DNA of 64,000 bases. Origin: JADJOY01 sp016713535 [NCBI: Deltaproteobacteria bacterium]. Lineage in GTDB: Bacteria; JADJOY01. Under the pieces are notes generated by a model. It was given only the letters and a program-made list of their open reading frames with translations, was not told where the DNA came from and did no database searches. This document shows positions 18,414-27,543 of this stretch, in pieces. How positions within the stretch are numbered: position 1 is the stretch's first letter; each line of letters begins with the position of its first letter. The stretch spans positions 1 to 64,000 of the forward strand of contig JADJOY010000029.1 of NCBI GenBank assembly GCA_016713535.1, in the 5' to 3' direction. A program made the translations under genes and the position numbers.

Positions 18414-20303
18414 CTAGGTGCGCGGCGCCACGCAGCGCTCGCGCAGGTCCGATTCCCAGCCGAGCGGCGCGAACGGGATCGTGCCTCGTCGCAGGCTCAC
18501 GAAGGCGAGCTCCGGGACGCTGAAGATCACGCCTTCCCAGCCGCGCCGCAGCAGGGTGCCGCCGTCCCACGGCGCGAGCGCCGCGCCCGCGACGGTGCCG
18601 CCCGCGCCGACCGCGAGGTTGAGGACGCCCAGCAGCGGGCGCAGCGCCACCGCGTCGTCGGTGAAGAAGAGGAACAGCGGATCGGCGTCGTTGGGGGTGT
18701 AGCTGTGCGCGGTGAGGGTCGAGGCCTCGCGGAGGTCCGTGGCGAGCGCGGAGCCGTCGCAGCGCTCGAACGCGTCGAGGGCGCGGACGCGGAACGACGG
18801 TCGCACCTCGGCGCGGCTGCCGGGGTAGGTGTCCGCGACGGCGTGGCTCGCCGCGAGCGGCACGAAGTGGAGGGCGCCCGCGGCATCGACGTGGGCCTCG
18901 AGGGGCACGGTGGCGAGGATCGCGAAGAGCTCCGTCACGCAGTTGCGGGTCACGAGGTCGTAGGGATACCGCTCGCGTAGCCGCGCGAGCGCCGCGGCCT
19001 CGGCGCGCGCGGCGCGCTCGTGGGCCCCGGCGAGGACGGCGGGCGCGAGTGCGGGCTTCGGGTAGGCGCGCGCGGGAGCGACCCGGCTCGGGATCTGGAA
19101 CGGGGTCGGGATCCTGAGCGGCGCGCCGCGCTCCAGCGCCCCGGCGAGGTCCGCCCAGGCCGCGCCGGCGAGCTCGAGGCGGCTCAGCCGCCCCTCGTCC
19201 CACGAGTCGGGAGCGAAGAGCGCGTCGCGCGCGTAGCGAAAGTCGTCGCCCCGCTCGGCGAGGATGCGGCGCAGCGCCCCGGTGCTGGCGCGCACGTCCG
19301 CGGTGGGGACGAGAGCCTCGTCCCCACGCGCCGGATCGAGCAGCACCAGGCGGCCGCTCGCGATCGAGCGCTCGAGCGCCTCGAGGCGCGCGAGCGCCAC
19401 GAGCAGCGGATCGCCGCGGTCGGGGCGGCTCGACTGGGCGAGGGCGACCGCCGCGTCCGCGACGGTGTCCGCGAGCTCGCGCAGCCGCGTGCGGTCGCGC
19501 GCCTCGAGCGCGAACTCGGGCACGTCGAGCGACACCCAGCTTCCCGCCGCTAGAGGCGGGGGATCGGCGAGCAGCTCGACCGCCAGCCACTCCGCCGCGA
19601 GGTCCGTGTAACGCCGCGCGATGCCTTCGCCGAGCGACGCTTCGTCGAGGCTCTCGATCGTGAGGGCGAGCTCTCGGGAGCGCCGAGCGAGGTAACCCGC
19701 GCCGAGCTCGCCCTCGATCCGCGCGGCCACCCGCCGCAGGGCCTCGAGCCCCGCGCGCCGCGCCTTCTCCTCGGATCCGTCGGCCTCCTCGGGTGGCGCG
19801 TCGCCGCTGGCGAAGTAGCCGCTCGCCGCGACGGCCGCCACGCCATGATCGCCGCCGGTCAGCCTCCACGCCCGGAGGAGGTCGAGGTCGCGGCGGCGCT
19901 CGTCGAGGGTGCCGAACTCGCCGTCCTGGCGCTGCCGGTAGCCCTCGAAGGCCCAGCGCAGCTCCTCGGCCGCGCCGGGCGGGACCGCCACGCGAGTCAC
20001 CGTCAGCGTGCGGTTCCCGAGGGCGCGATAGGAGTGATCGAAGCGCGCCGCGTCGACGCGGAAGAGCCGCAGGATCCCGCCTTCGACCTGCTGGAAGTGG
20101 TAGACGTTCTCGCCGATGCGGATCGCGACGTGCCCGCCGCTCGCTGCGCCCGAGTTGGGCTCCGCGTAGAGGTATTCGAAGAAGCTCGGCGCGGCGCCGC
20201 CGCTCTCGGCAGGCGCTGGCGCTGCGCGCGCGGGGCGCGGGACCGCGAGCGTGATGGCGACGACGAGCGCGAGTCGTCCGTGGAGCGAACGCGTGTGGCT
20301 CAC
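18414..20303 (-). CDS. DUF4105 family secreted/periplasmic protein
   Basis: 629 residues. The GTG start gives a signal peptide (LALVVAITLAVPRPARA). FFEYLYAEPNSGAASGGHVAIRIG with the following YHFQQVEGGILRLFRV matches the N-terminal conserved block of DUF4105 proteins. The His in GGHVAIR and the Cys in VTRNCVTELF resemble an NlpC/P60-like His-Cys pair, so cysteine-hydrolase activity is possible but unproven. The middle is a long helical region. The start overlaps the stop of the small lipoprotein gene upstream (GTGA), so the two are translated together, probably for an envelope function. Confidence 0.65.
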   Translation of the reverse strand: MSHTRSLHGRLALVVAITLAVPRPARAAPAPAESGGAAPSFFEYLYAEPNSGAASGGHVAIRIGENVYHFQQVEGGILRLFRVDAARFDHSYRALGNRTLTVTRVAVPPGAAEELRWAFEGYRQRQDGEFGTLDERRRDLDLLRAWRLTGGDHGVAAVAASGYFASGDAPPEEADGSEEKARRAGLEALRRVAARIEGELGAGYLARRSRELALTIESLDEASLGEGIARRYTDLAAEWLAVELLADPPPLAAGSWVSLDVPEFALEARDRTRLRELADTVADAAVALAQSSRPDRGDPLLVALARLEALERSIASGRLVLLDPARGDEALVPTADVRASTGALRRILAERGDDFRYARDALFAPDSWDEGRLSRLELAGAAWADLAGALERGAPLRIPTPFQIPSRVAPARAYPKPALAPAVLAGAHERAARAEAAALARLRERYPYDLVTRNCVTELFAILATVPLEAHVDAAGALHFVPLAASHAVADTYPGSRAEVRPSFRVRALDAFERCDGSALATDLREASTLTAHSYTPNDADPLFLFFTDDAVALRPLLGVLNLAVGAGGTVAGAALAPWDGGTLLRRGWEGVIFSVPELAFVSLRRGTIPFAPLGWESDLRERCVAPRT

Positions 20304-20722
20304 ACGCCCTGTTCGAAACCTCGCTGGATCCAGCGCGACTGCTCGGGGGTCCTGGCGACCGCGGCGGCGAACGTGTCGACGCCGGTCTGGTTCTGGCCGG
20401 CGAGCTTGAGGCCCGCGCCGATGCCGCGGTACGTCGACTGGTTGCTCTCGTAGTCGCTGACACCGTGGCGCTTCGCGGTCTCGGCGAGACTCGCGAGGAT
20501 CGCCGATGGCGTGGCGCCGGAGCGGACCTGCGCGGCGACGTGATCTCGCACGCCCTCGCGATAGCCGATCTCCGGGCTCGAGCTGCGCGACAGCGAGGTG
20601 ACCGGGCTCGACACGATGTCGGAGATGCTGGCCGAGCTGTCGGAGAACGATTCGCAGGCGACCGACGAGCCGAGCGAGGCGGCGATCGCGGCGGCGAGCA
20701 GGGTGCGGTGCAGGTATTTCAT
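20300..20722 (-). CDS. Small putative lipoprotein coupled to the DUF4105 gene
   Basis: 140 residues: MKYLHRTLLAAAIAASLGSSVAC is a signal peptide with a lipobox-like end. It is followed by the Ser-rich ESFSDSSASISD and a compact helical domain (AKRHGVSDYESNQSTYRGIG). The arrangement matches a group of putative lipoproteins I recall from deltaproteobacteria, with no known function. GAGG-rich sequence precedes the start on the minus strand. It is the first gene of a two-gene operon. Confidence 0.65.
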   Translation of the reverse strand: MKYLHRTLLAAAIAASLGSSVACESFSDSSASISDIVSSPVTSLSRSSSPEIGYREGVRDHVAAQVRSGATPSAILASLAETAKRHGVSDYESNQSTYRGIGAGLKLAGQNQTGVDTFAAAVARTPEQSRWIQRGFEQGV

Positions 20723-20838
20723 CTCGGACCTCCTGGGTGTCGGGAGACGACAGCAAGCCGCGAGGCTACCAAAGCGACCGCGGACATGCCATTCGGCTCT
20801 ACGACGCGACGCTGCGTGCGGGGCGAGCATCCTCCGGT

Positions 20839-21261
20839 TCACGGCAGCCCCCACAGCTCGATCTCGGCGGTTCCCATCGCCATCGCGCGCGTCACCGCCG
20901 CGACGGTGACCCGGTCGATCACCCGCGTCCGTCCCTTCAGCTCGACCGCGCGAGTCTGGCCGCCGGCCGCGACATAGCCGGTGATGAGCTTCACGTCCTG
21001 CTCCTCGCCGTCCTCGAAGTGGACCGACACGTCCTTGAACACCACGCCCACGTTCTCGACGTGGATGCGGAGCTTGCGGACGGCGCGGTCGGTCTTCACG
21101 TTCAACGTCTCGCGCTTCTCGAGGAGGTTGAGGCGCACTTTCGCGAGCCGGACCCAGTCGCCGGTCTTCCCGCCCTTGTCGCTGCGGGCGTCGACCGCGG
21201 GCGTGAGCGCCAGCACGAGCGCGACGGCGAGGACCGGGACGGGGAGCCGTGGCGCGGACAT
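20839..21261 (-). CDS. Secreted DUF2541-like beta-sandwich protein
   Basis: 140 residues with a signal peptide (LPVPVLAVALVLALTPAVDA). The mature domain, with WVRLAKVRLNLLEKRETLNV, LRIHVENVGVVFKDVSVHFEDG, RAVELKGRTRVIDRVTV and a closing AEIELWG, has the strand pattern of small periplasmic DUF2541-like proteins. Function unknown. It stands alone: the next minus-strand gene starts 116 bases further on, and the gene to the right is divergent. Confidence 0.55.
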   Translation of the reverse strand: MSAPRLPVPVLAVALVLALTPAVDARSDKGGKTGDWVRLAKVRLNLLEKRETLNVKTDRAVRKLRIHVENVGVVFKDVSVHFEDGEEQDVKLITGYVAAGGQTRAVELKGRTRVIDRVTVAAVTRAMAMGTAEIELWGLP

Positions 21262-21372
21262 GGGGCCTCCGGGTGGGCGAGCATCGCTGTCGCGAGGCTG
21301 CCGCAGCGGGCGGCGGAGCGCAACGACCCTACACACGCCGTGCAATTCCTGCACGCCGGAGGGCCTCGGCTG

Positions 21373-21391
21373 GAACGATCGACGGTCGTTC
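21373..21391. promoter_or_regulatory. Operator-like inverted repeat in a divergent intergenic region
   Basis: GAACGATCGACGGTCGTTC, with GAACGA/TCGTTC arms, lies in the 279-base gap between two divergently transcribed genes (starts at 21261 and 21541). It is suitably placed for a dimeric regulator. No regulator gene is adjacent, so the role is a guess. Confidence 0.3.
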
Positions 21392-21540
21392 CCGTCCGGC
21401 GCGCCGCGCCGCGCGGCAGAGGCCCGGACGGAGAATCCGCGGTCTTGCGAGGTGGCTCGGCGCGGTGCACGGAAATCGGGCGCCCGCCGGCGCCCGGCTT
21501 GCATCCCGTTGCCGCAGGCGAACCAGCGGGGAGGCGTCAC

Positions 21541-22113
21541 GTGCGAAAGTCGAAGCGATCCAGGGTCACCGGTTGGCTGCAGCTCCTGATCGTGGGCGCG
21601 TGCGCGAGCGTCACCGCACCGCTCGCTCACGCCGCCGATCGCGCCGCTCTCGAGGCGTGTGCTCCACCCGAGCTCCACGCCGCGGTGGTGCGCGGCCTCG
21701 TCGAGTCCGACACCCTCGCGAGATCGATCGCGGCCGCGCCGACCATCGAGGACGCTCGCGCGCTCGCCCTCGCGCCGGCGCAGAGCGCGACGCGCGCGCT
21801 CGAGCGCGCGGACTCGCTGGTGCCGTGGCGCGAGCCCGGCCTCGAGCGCGCCCACATGCGGCTCGCCCGTTACCAGCGCGCGGTGACCGAGGCGGCCGAT
21901 CCGGCGGCGGTGGCGGCCGAGTACGAGGGCCTCACGCGACCGCGCGGCGCGGGGCTCGACGGCGTGCAGGTGGCCGACCTCGGCGGCCCGGCCGCGGACG
22001 TGCACGTCGGTAACGTCGGCTGCGGCTACTCGACCGGCGAGATCATCGCGATCATCATCGGTTTCATCCTCGCGATCATTCCAGGGATCATCTTGCTGAT
22101 CGTGCTGTGCTGA
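21541..22113 (+). CDS. Exported small protein with C-terminal membrane anchor
   Basis: 190 residues from GTG. Basic MRKSKRSR, a hydrophobic WLQLLIVGACASVTAPLAHA signal, then a helical Ala/Arg-rich domain starting RAALEACAPPELHAAVV. The C-terminus is a single hydrophobic helix (GEIIAIIIGFILAIIPGIIL) ending in Cys. Such tails with a preceding GCGYS are seen in myxobacterial-type envelope proteins of unknown role. It is alone on this strand; no function is proposed. Confidence 0.55.
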   Translation: MRKSKRSRVTGWLQLLIVGACASVTAPLAHAADRAALEACAPPELHAAVVRGLVESDTLARSIAAAPTIEDARALALAPAQSATRALERADSLVPWREPGLERAHMRLARYQRAVTEAADPAAVAAEYEGLTRPRGAGLDGVQVADLGGPAADVHVGNVGCGYSTGEIIAIIIGFILAIIPGIILLIVLC

Positions 22114-22164
22114 GCGCGGTGCGCCGCGAAGCACCGCGCCGTGGCGACCGGCACGTGCCGGAGG

Positions 22165-23067
22165 TCAGCGGAGCATCGCGGTGAGCCATGCACCGGCGAC
22201 CACCGCGGCGGTGAGCGCGCCCACCCCACGCTCGAGCCGCGCCAGGCGGGCTGACTCGAGCTGTCCGAGGCGCGGCAACCCGAGGCCACACGCGAAGCCG
22301 AGCACCAGCCCCGCGCCGTGCGCGACGAGGTCGCTCTGCGGCGCGACCCCGGTGAAGGCGAGGAGTCCGAGCGCCGCACCGACGGCGGGGAGCCACCGCA
22401 CGACCGCGTCGCGAGGACGGCGATGGACGGCCAGGGCCGCGGCGAGACCGAGGAGCGCGAACGTCGCGCCCGAGGCGCCCAGCGAGCGAAAGCCCGCGCC
22501 GTGAGCGAGGGCGCTCACCACGTTCGCGAGCGCGCCCGAGCCCACGCCCACCGCCGCGGCCAGCGCGGCCCCCGCGTGGCGCACGGTCGCGACGCCGAAG
22601 ATCAGCAGGAAGGCCGAGTTGGCGAGCAGGTGGATCACGCTCGAGTGGAGCGTGATGGCGGTGATCGCGCGCTCGAGCTCGCCGCCCTGAAACGCCGCGG
22701 CGTCGAGGATCCCGCGCTCCTCCCAGCCCGGCACGTAGGTCTGCGCGAGCATCGAGACCATCAGCAGCCACACCGCGCCGAGCGACCACCGCAGCTCGGC
22801 GCCCACGCCCCCGGCGCCGTCTTCGACCGGGGCGGGGCGCGGGCTCTCGGTGGCCGGCGCGAGGCGCGCGCGCTCCGCGGCGTGCTCGAGATCGAGCTCG
22901 ACCACGGCCCGGTGCGCCCGCGCGGCGTCCTCGCGGCTCACCCACAGCACCACCTCGTCGTTCTCGTCTCCCGCCGGGGTGAGCGTGAACGGGATGTGCA
23001 TCGCCTCGAGCGCGAACGTCCAGCGCTCGAGGGCCCGAGGATCCCCGCTCTCGGCGATCGGCACCAT
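22165..23067 (-). CDS. Rhomboid-family intramembrane serine protease
   Basis: 300 residues. The first 90 form a soluble N-terminal domain (LEAMHIPFTLTPAGDENDEVVLWV). A six- to seven-helix rhomboid core follows. Catalytic Ser lies in LGASGATFALLG (GxSG) and the partner His in DLVAHGAGLVLG. The conserved loop-1 region and HSSVIHLLANS (HxxxN) stabilise the oxyanion site. It cleaves membrane proteins within the bilayer; the substrate is unknown. Start MVPIAESGDPRALE chosen because nothing rhomboid-like extends further upstream. The gene is intact and converges with the gene to its left. Confidence 0.85.
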   Translation of the reverse strand: MVPIAESGDPRALERWTFALEAMHIPFTLTPAGDENDEVVLWVSREDAARAHRAVVELDLEHAAERARLAPATESPRPAPVEDGAGGVGAELRWSLGAVWLLMVSMLAQTYVPGWEERGILDAAAFQGGELERAITAITLHSSVIHLLANSAFLLIFGVATVRHAGAALAAAVGVGSGALANVVSALAHGAGFRSLGASGATFALLGLAAALAVHRRPRDAVVRWLPAVGAALGLLAFTGVAPQSDLVAHGAGLVLGFACGLGLPRLGQLESARLARLERGVGALTAAVVAGAWLTAMLR

Positions 23068-23173
23068 CGATCGGCCAGTGTGCCAGAATCGGCGGTCACC
23101 GTTCACGCCGCGCCGCCGGGGCCGCCGGCGCTGGTCGTGCGGCGGCGTCGATCCTCGGCGACCGGGTTCGGGA

Positions 23174-23386
23174 ATGAACGAGCGACAGGTCTTCGGGCTG
23201 ATCCTTCGTACCGCCGGGCTCGGCGTGATCCTGCACGAGCTCACGAACCCTCGGCTCGTGCTCGGGTGGCCGAACGTCGTGGTCGGGCTGCCGCTCCTGG
23301 GGCTCGGCCTCTACCTCCTGCGCGGCGCGCCTCGGATCGTACGCTTCAGCTATCGCCCCGAAGACCCTGGCGCGGGTCCACGCTGA
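23174..23386 (+). CDS. Small two-helix membrane protein
   Basis: 70 residues, MNERQVFGLILRTAGLGVIL with a second hydrophobic segment VVVGLPLLGLGLYLLRGAP and a polar tail. Begins about 100 bases from the divergent rhomboid gene. No family or function recognised. Codon usage matches neighbours, so it is probably real. Confidence 0.5.
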   Translation: MNERQVFGLILRTAGLGVILHELTNPRLVLGWPNVVVGLPLLGLGLYLLRGAPRIVRFSYRPEDPGAGPR

Positions 23387-23522
23387 TCCCACGCTCACTC
23401 GCGCCGGTCACGACCGGCTGGAAGCGGTGCATGGCCCCCATCGCGGAGGCTCGTCGCGCGCGAGGGTGGCCCGGCCGGGGTGTCGTGGCGGGCCGCGATC
23501 CACAAGCTCGAGGCGTTCGAGG

Positions 23523-24513
23523 TCAAGGCTCTTCGTTGGCATCCGCGGTGAAGAGGCCGGGATCGGCGGCCACGCCGCCGAGCTGATCGCAGGTGCACTG
23601 GCGGGGCAACTTCTCGGGGCGGAAGCGCACCAGCCGCGTGCCGTGGCGGAAGCGCCCGCCGCTCACGTGGTCGAACGCGACCTCCACCACCAGCTTCGGC
23701 TTCACCGGCTCCCACGTGCTCGAGCGCTCGGTCGCCCAGCGGCTCGGGCCGCCGGGGGCCTTGCCGGTGAAGCCGGGGCCGCCGCGTAGCGAGACCACCC
23801 GGCGCGTGATCGCGGCGCGCTCGTCACGGGCGAAGCTCGACGTGAAGCCGACGTGATCGAGCTGGCCGCCCTCGGCGTAGAGGCCGAGCAGGAGCGACCC
23901 CACCTGCAGATCGCCCGCGGCGTCGCGTGCGCTCGCCCAGCGGAATCCGCCCACCACGCAGTCGGCGGTGCGCTGGTGCTTCACCTTGCTCATCGCCGCG
24001 CGCCCGCCAGGGGTGTAGGGCGCATCGAGACGCTTGGCGACGACGCCGTCCAGGGAAGACCCGCCGCGCGCGAACCAGCGCTCGACCGTGGCGAGCTCGC
24101 GCGTCCCCGGTCGGGTCGACCAGCAAGTCGAAGAGCATGAGCCGGCACGGCGTCTCGTGCGCGAGGCGCGCCACCCGGCTCGCGGCCGGGTGGATCCGCG
24201 CGAGCAGCGCGTCGAAGGAAACACCGCCCGCGCTCGGGATCACGATCTCGCCGTCCACGACGAGACGCTTCGAGGCGAGCCCCGTCAGGGTTGCGACGAG
24301 CTCGGGGAAGTAGCGGTCGAGGGGCTTCCCCGACTTCGACTGGAGCAGGACCTCACGTCCGGCGCGAAACGCGACGCAGCGGAAGCCATCCCACTTGGGC
24401 TCGTATTGCCAGCCCGCTCCTGTCGGTATGGCCGCCACCGGCGTCGCCTCCATGGGAGTGAGGGGCGGCGCGACGGGTAGCTCGGCGACGGTGGTGGGTG
24501 CGGCTCGCTTCAT
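23523..24513 (-). CDS. ATP-dependent DNA ligase, LigD-ligase/LigC type (one frameshift)
   Basis: Seals DNA nicks using ATP; this group normally works in end joining or base-excision repair. Motif I is YEPKWDGFRC, where the Lys is adenylated. LLQSKSGKPL (motif Ia region), VDGEIVIPSAGG (motif III), and LDGVVAKRLDAPY with later KVKH (motifs IV and V) all appear. The C-terminus is the OB-fold (RFRHGTRLVRFRPEKLPRQC). About 330 residues, as in the stand-alone ligases that lack polymerase and phosphoesterase domains. An indel near 24100 interrupts it between motifs III and IV. No Ku gene is visible in the window. It is divergent from the FAD/Rieske gene, with 226 bases between. Confidence 0.82.
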
Positions 24514-24739
24514 GGGCCGGGATCGGTGCGTACCGCGTGCCAGAGCGCGCACCTTGGCGCGCCCCCACCGCCGCGCGGGGGCGCATGCCTTGCACCCCGG
24601 CATGCTCGAGTGAGCGGTACGGGCGGCCCGCGAGGGATTCACCCTCCGTGGCGAGCGCGCTTCGTAGAAACGCACTCACCGCTCGACAAACACGCCGCGG
24701 CCACGGCGGCGTACACGACCGCGCCGCGAAAGGGCATCG

Positions 24740-26263
24740 ATGATGGCGAACGACCACCCGCACGACTCGCACGACCCGCCCTGGACCCGGGACGCCACGC
24801 CCCACGCTCGCTCGCCGCTCGCGACCCGCCTGCGGACCGAGGTGTGCGTCATCGGCGCCGGCATCGCCGGCCTCACCACCGCCTATGAGCTCGCCGGGGA
24901 GGGCCGCTCGGTGGTGGTCCTCGATGATGGTCCGATCGGGGGCGGCATGACGTCCCGCACCACCGCTCACCTCGCGACCGCGATCGACGACCGCTACTGG
25001 GAGATCGCGCGCATCCACGGCACCGTGGGGGCACGCCTCGCCGCGGCCAGCCACGCGGGGGCGATCGATCGCATCGAGGAGATCGCCACCCGCGAGGGGA
25101 TCGACGCCGACTTCCGGCGCGTCGACGGCTTCCTGTTCCGCGGCCCGGAGCAGCCTCTCGAGCTCCTCCAGCGCGAGCTCGAGGCCGCGCACGAAGCGGG
25201 GCTCGCCGACGTCGAGCTGCTGGCGCGCTCGGCGTTGCCGGAGTTCGACACCGGACCGTGCCTGCGCTTTCCGCGCCAGGGCCAGCTCCATCCCATGAAG
25301 TACCTGAGCGGGCTCGCGGACGCTTTCGAGAAGCGCGGAGGGCTGATCTTCTGCGGCACCCACGCCGAGGGCTTCGAGGGGAAGCCGCTGTGTGTCACGA
25401 CCGACCGCGATGCGTCCGTGATCGCCGACGTGGTGGTGGTCGCCACCAACGTCCCGATCAACGACCGGTTCGCCATCCACACCAAGCAGGCGCCGTACAT
25501 GACGTACGTCGTCGCCGCGCGGGTGCCGAGCGGCGTCGTGCCGGTCGCGCTCTACTGGGACACGCTCGATCCCTACCACTACGTGCGCGTCGCCGAAGGC
25601 GTGGACGGTCACGATCTCCTGGTCGTCGGCGGCGAGGACCACAAGACGGGCCAGCAGCACCGGTCGGACGACCGCTTCGCGCGGCTCGAAGCGTGGGCGC
25701 GCCTCCATTTCCCCGCGATCGGAGCGATCGAGCGCCGCTGGTCGGGCCAGGTGATGGAGACCATCGACGGGCTGGCGTTCATCGGGCGCAACCCGGGGGA
25801 CGATGCGGTGTACGTCGTGACCGGCGACTCGGGGATGGGCATGACCCACGGCACCCTCGCCGGTCAGCTCATCGCCGACCTCGTCGTCGGCCGGCCGAGC
25901 CGGTTCGCGCGGCTCTACGATCCCGCGCGCAAGCCGGTTCGCGCGGGGCGCGACTTCCTGGCCGAGACCGCCAACGTGGCGGCGCAGTACCGCGACTGGG
26001 TCACGCCGGGGGAGGTGTCGAGCGCGGCCGAGGTTCCGCCCGGCTCGGGCGCCATCGTACGACGCGGCCTCCACAAGCTCGCGGTCCATCGCGACGCGAG
26101 CGGGACGCTCCACGAGCGCTCCGCGGTGTGCCCGCACCTCGGCTGCATCGTCCGCTGGAACGACACCGAGAAGACCTGGGACTGCCCCTGCCACGGGTCG
26201 CGATTCGCGGCCGAGGGGCGGGTCATCAGCGGTCCTGCGAACTCCGACCTCGCGCACGCCTGA
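24740..26263 (+). CDS. FAD-dependent oxidoreductase with C-terminal Rieske domain
   Basis: 507-residue intact protein. The N-terminal two-thirds is a DAO-type flavoenzyme: VCVIGAGIAGLTTAYELAG binds FAD (about residue 37), GGGMTSRTTAHL follows, and GDSGMGMTHG sits near residue 375. The last 100 residues are a Rieske [2Fe-2S] domain with CPHLGC and CPCHGSRF ligand pairs. It is cytoplasmic, as no signal peptide is seen. This fusion type is widespread, and its donor and acceptor are unknown; it resembles glycine/sarcosine oxidase-like proteins in which electrons leave through the cluster. Two adjacent ATGs (24740, 24743) are possible starts. Confidence 0.85.
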   Translation: MMANDHPHDSHDPPWTRDATPHARSPLATRLRTEVCVIGAGIAGLTTAYELAGEGRSVVVLDDGPIGGGMTSRTTAHLATAIDDRYWEIARIHGTVGARLAAASHAGAIDRIEEIATREGIDADFRRVDGFLFRGPEQPLELLQRELEAAHEAGLADVELLARSALPEFDTGPCLRFPRQGQLHPMKYLSGLADAFEKRGGLIFCGTHAEGFEGKPLCVTTDRDASVIADVVVVATNVPINDRFAIHTKQAPYMTYVVAARVPSGVVPVALYWDTLDPYHYVRVAEGVDGHDLLVVGGEDHKTGQQHRSDDRFARLEAWARLHFPAIGAIERRWSGQVMETIDGLAFIGRNPGDDAVYVVTGDSGMGMTHGTLAGQLIADLVVGRPSRFARLYDPARKPVRAGRDFLAETANVAAQYRDWVTPGEVSSAAEVPPGSGAIVRRGLHKLAVHRDASGTLHERSAVCPHLGCIVRWNDTEKTWDCPCHGSRFAAEGRVISGPANSDLAHA

Positions 26264-26289
26264 CCGGCCGCTCGGGGGCTCGCGCAGGT

Positions 26290-26671
26290 GAGCTCGCCGC
26301 GCCGCCAGACGCTTCGCTCGTCCAGGGTGCGCGCCTCCGCCCTTTCGCGTGGCGACCTGGGCGGCGCCACGCTGGCGCTCGATCTCGGCGAGGATGCGTT
26401 CCCGGATCGGGGCCCGGTGGGGCGCGGGTCCGGCCTGCGCGCGTGACCGCGAGTCCCCGCGCCTGGCTCGCGACGAACGAGGTCTGGGCGCGAGCACCGG
26501 CTGCGCGCCGTCCGCGATCGCGCCCAACCATGCCTCCACCAGGAGGTCACGGAGCACCTGCACCGGAAGCAACTCGGGCGCGAGCGACGTCGCGGACGCG
26601 CCGCGCACGGCGCCGCGGCGCACGGGGGATCGACGCGACGTCTTGGCGGAGTTGTCGGCGACTTTCTTCAT
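26290..26671 (-). CDS. Small basic hypothetical protein (3' end uncertain)
   Basis: Begins MKKVADNSAKTSRRSPVRRG, followed by a helical segment (VLRDLLVEAWLGAIADGA) and PIRERILAEIERQRGAAQVA. After about residue 65, and again after residue 95, plausible coding continues in other frames (AEARTLDERSVWRRGEL), so one or two indels are likely and the true end is near 26290. No family is recognised. The basic N-terminus could bind nucleic acid. It is convergent with the FAD/Rieske gene and lies downstream of the receiver/Cys-rich pair. Confidence 0.35.
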
Positions 26672-26678
26672 GGCGACC

Positions 26679-26912
26679 TCACGAGCGCGGATGGCACGTA
26701 CCCGGCCAGCGGCTCGATCCGCGCGCCAGCCAGATCCGGTAATCATCGGGAGCGTGCGTGGGACACGGCACCGCGGCGGCCGGCTCGAGGCGGGCGCGGA
26801 CCCGCGGCGCAGGGCGCAGGCCGGTCCCGGCACAGCGCGCGCACTCGTGGTCGAGGCCGTGGCACTCGCATTCGGCGAGGAGCTGGCCCGGGATCAGGCA
26901 GCGGCAGGTCAC
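26679..26912 (-). CDS. Small Cys-rich zinc-ribbon-like protein
   Basis: 77 residues from a GTG two bases after the stop of the receiver gene. Three closely spaced cysteine pairs (TCRC, ECEC, ECARC followed by AGTGL) resemble a small zinc ribbon; CxxCxGxG is the repeat type of DnaJ zinc fingers. A GGAG precedes the start at suitable distance. It is translationally linked to the response-regulator receiver and may be its output or partner; inference only. Confidence 0.45.
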   Translation of the reverse strand: MTCRCLIPGQLLAECECHGLDHECARCAGTGLRPAPRVRARLEPAAAVPCPTHAPDDYRIWLARGSSRWPGTCHPRS

Positions 26913-26913
26913 G

Positions 26914-27309
26914 TCACGGCTCCGGCTCGGCGCCCGTCGCGCCGGCGCGGTCGGGAGCGCGCTCGGCGCGTAGCGCATCGAGGATGGTGTGGGGCCAGAG
27001 CGGCTTGGCGAGGAACGCGTCCGCGCCGGCGGTGCGTGCCGCCGCCGCCGGCTCGACGCCCTCGAAGTGGGGCGCACCCGACATCGCGATCAGGCGCACG
27101 TCGGGGTGCTCGGCGCGGATCGCACGGATCAGCCGCGCGCCATCGATCCCCGGAAGCCCGAGGTCGATGAAAGCGAGGTGAGGGCGGTATGCGAGGAAGC
27201 GCGCCAACCCGCTCTCGCCGTCGCCCGCTTCCTCGACCGTGCACCCCCCTCGCTGCAGCACGCGGCGGATCACGCGCCGCAGGCTGGCGTCGTCGTCGAC
27301 CACCAGCAC
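26914..27309 (-). CDS. Single-domain response regulator receiver protein
   Basis: About 131 residues consisting of one receiver domain. LVVDDDASLRRVIRRVLQ gives the acidic pair, FIDLGLPGIDG holds the phosphorylated Asp, AMSG the conserved Thr/Ser position and LAKPLW the Lys. There is no DNA-binding output. The start is uncertain: GTG at 27309 makes a tight N-terminus, and the frame is open further upstream without an ATG. It is divergent from the four-PAS kinase gene, so the two probably form one signalling unit with a shared promoter region. Confidence 0.75.
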   Translation of the reverse strand: MLVVDDDASLRRVIRRVLQRGGCTVEEAGDGESGLARFLAYRPHLAFIDLGLPGIDGARLIRAIRAEHPDVRLIAMSGAPHFEGVEPAAAARTAGADAFLAKPLWPHTILDALRAERAPDRAGATGAEPEP

Positions 27310-27490
27310 CCGGAGCGACGAGGAGCCGGACGTAGCGGCGTCGGTGGTGGCGGTCGGCGGGATGGCGGCCCTTCCAGCGGAGAATCCAGGGTCGTAAGGA
27401 TGCGAGTGCCCGGTTACCCGATCGATCGGGTCGGGCCTCGAAATCGAATCGGGCGGCGCCGTACACGCGATGCGGAGCGCAGCACGGCGC

Positions 27491-27496
27491 TATACT
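27491..27496 (+). promoter_or_regulatory. Possible -10 element TATACT upstream of the histidine kinase gene
   Basis: TATACT followed by CCGCGGCC lies 48 bases before the kinase start, in a GC-rich context. The same hexamer in a similar setting (TATACT-CGCCGCCC) occurs at 49130 before another gene. No clear -35 box is seen. Confidence 0.35.
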
Positions 27497-27543
27497 CCGC
27501 GGCCCGCGTCGCGGATCGGCGTCGCTAGCTTCGAACCTCGTCG

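Noticed and set aside
22165-23067. Rhomboid protease as the sorting enzyme for the MYXO-CTERM-like tails
   Set aside because: Known rhombosortases act on GlyGly-CTERM proteins, and the tails here lack the Gly-Gly motif; position alone is not evidence.
24353-26833. An 826-codon minus-strand open frame
   Set aside because: Mostly antisense to the FAD/Rieske gene, with His/Arg/Ala-rich shadow composition; only its first 60-100 codons look like a small gene.
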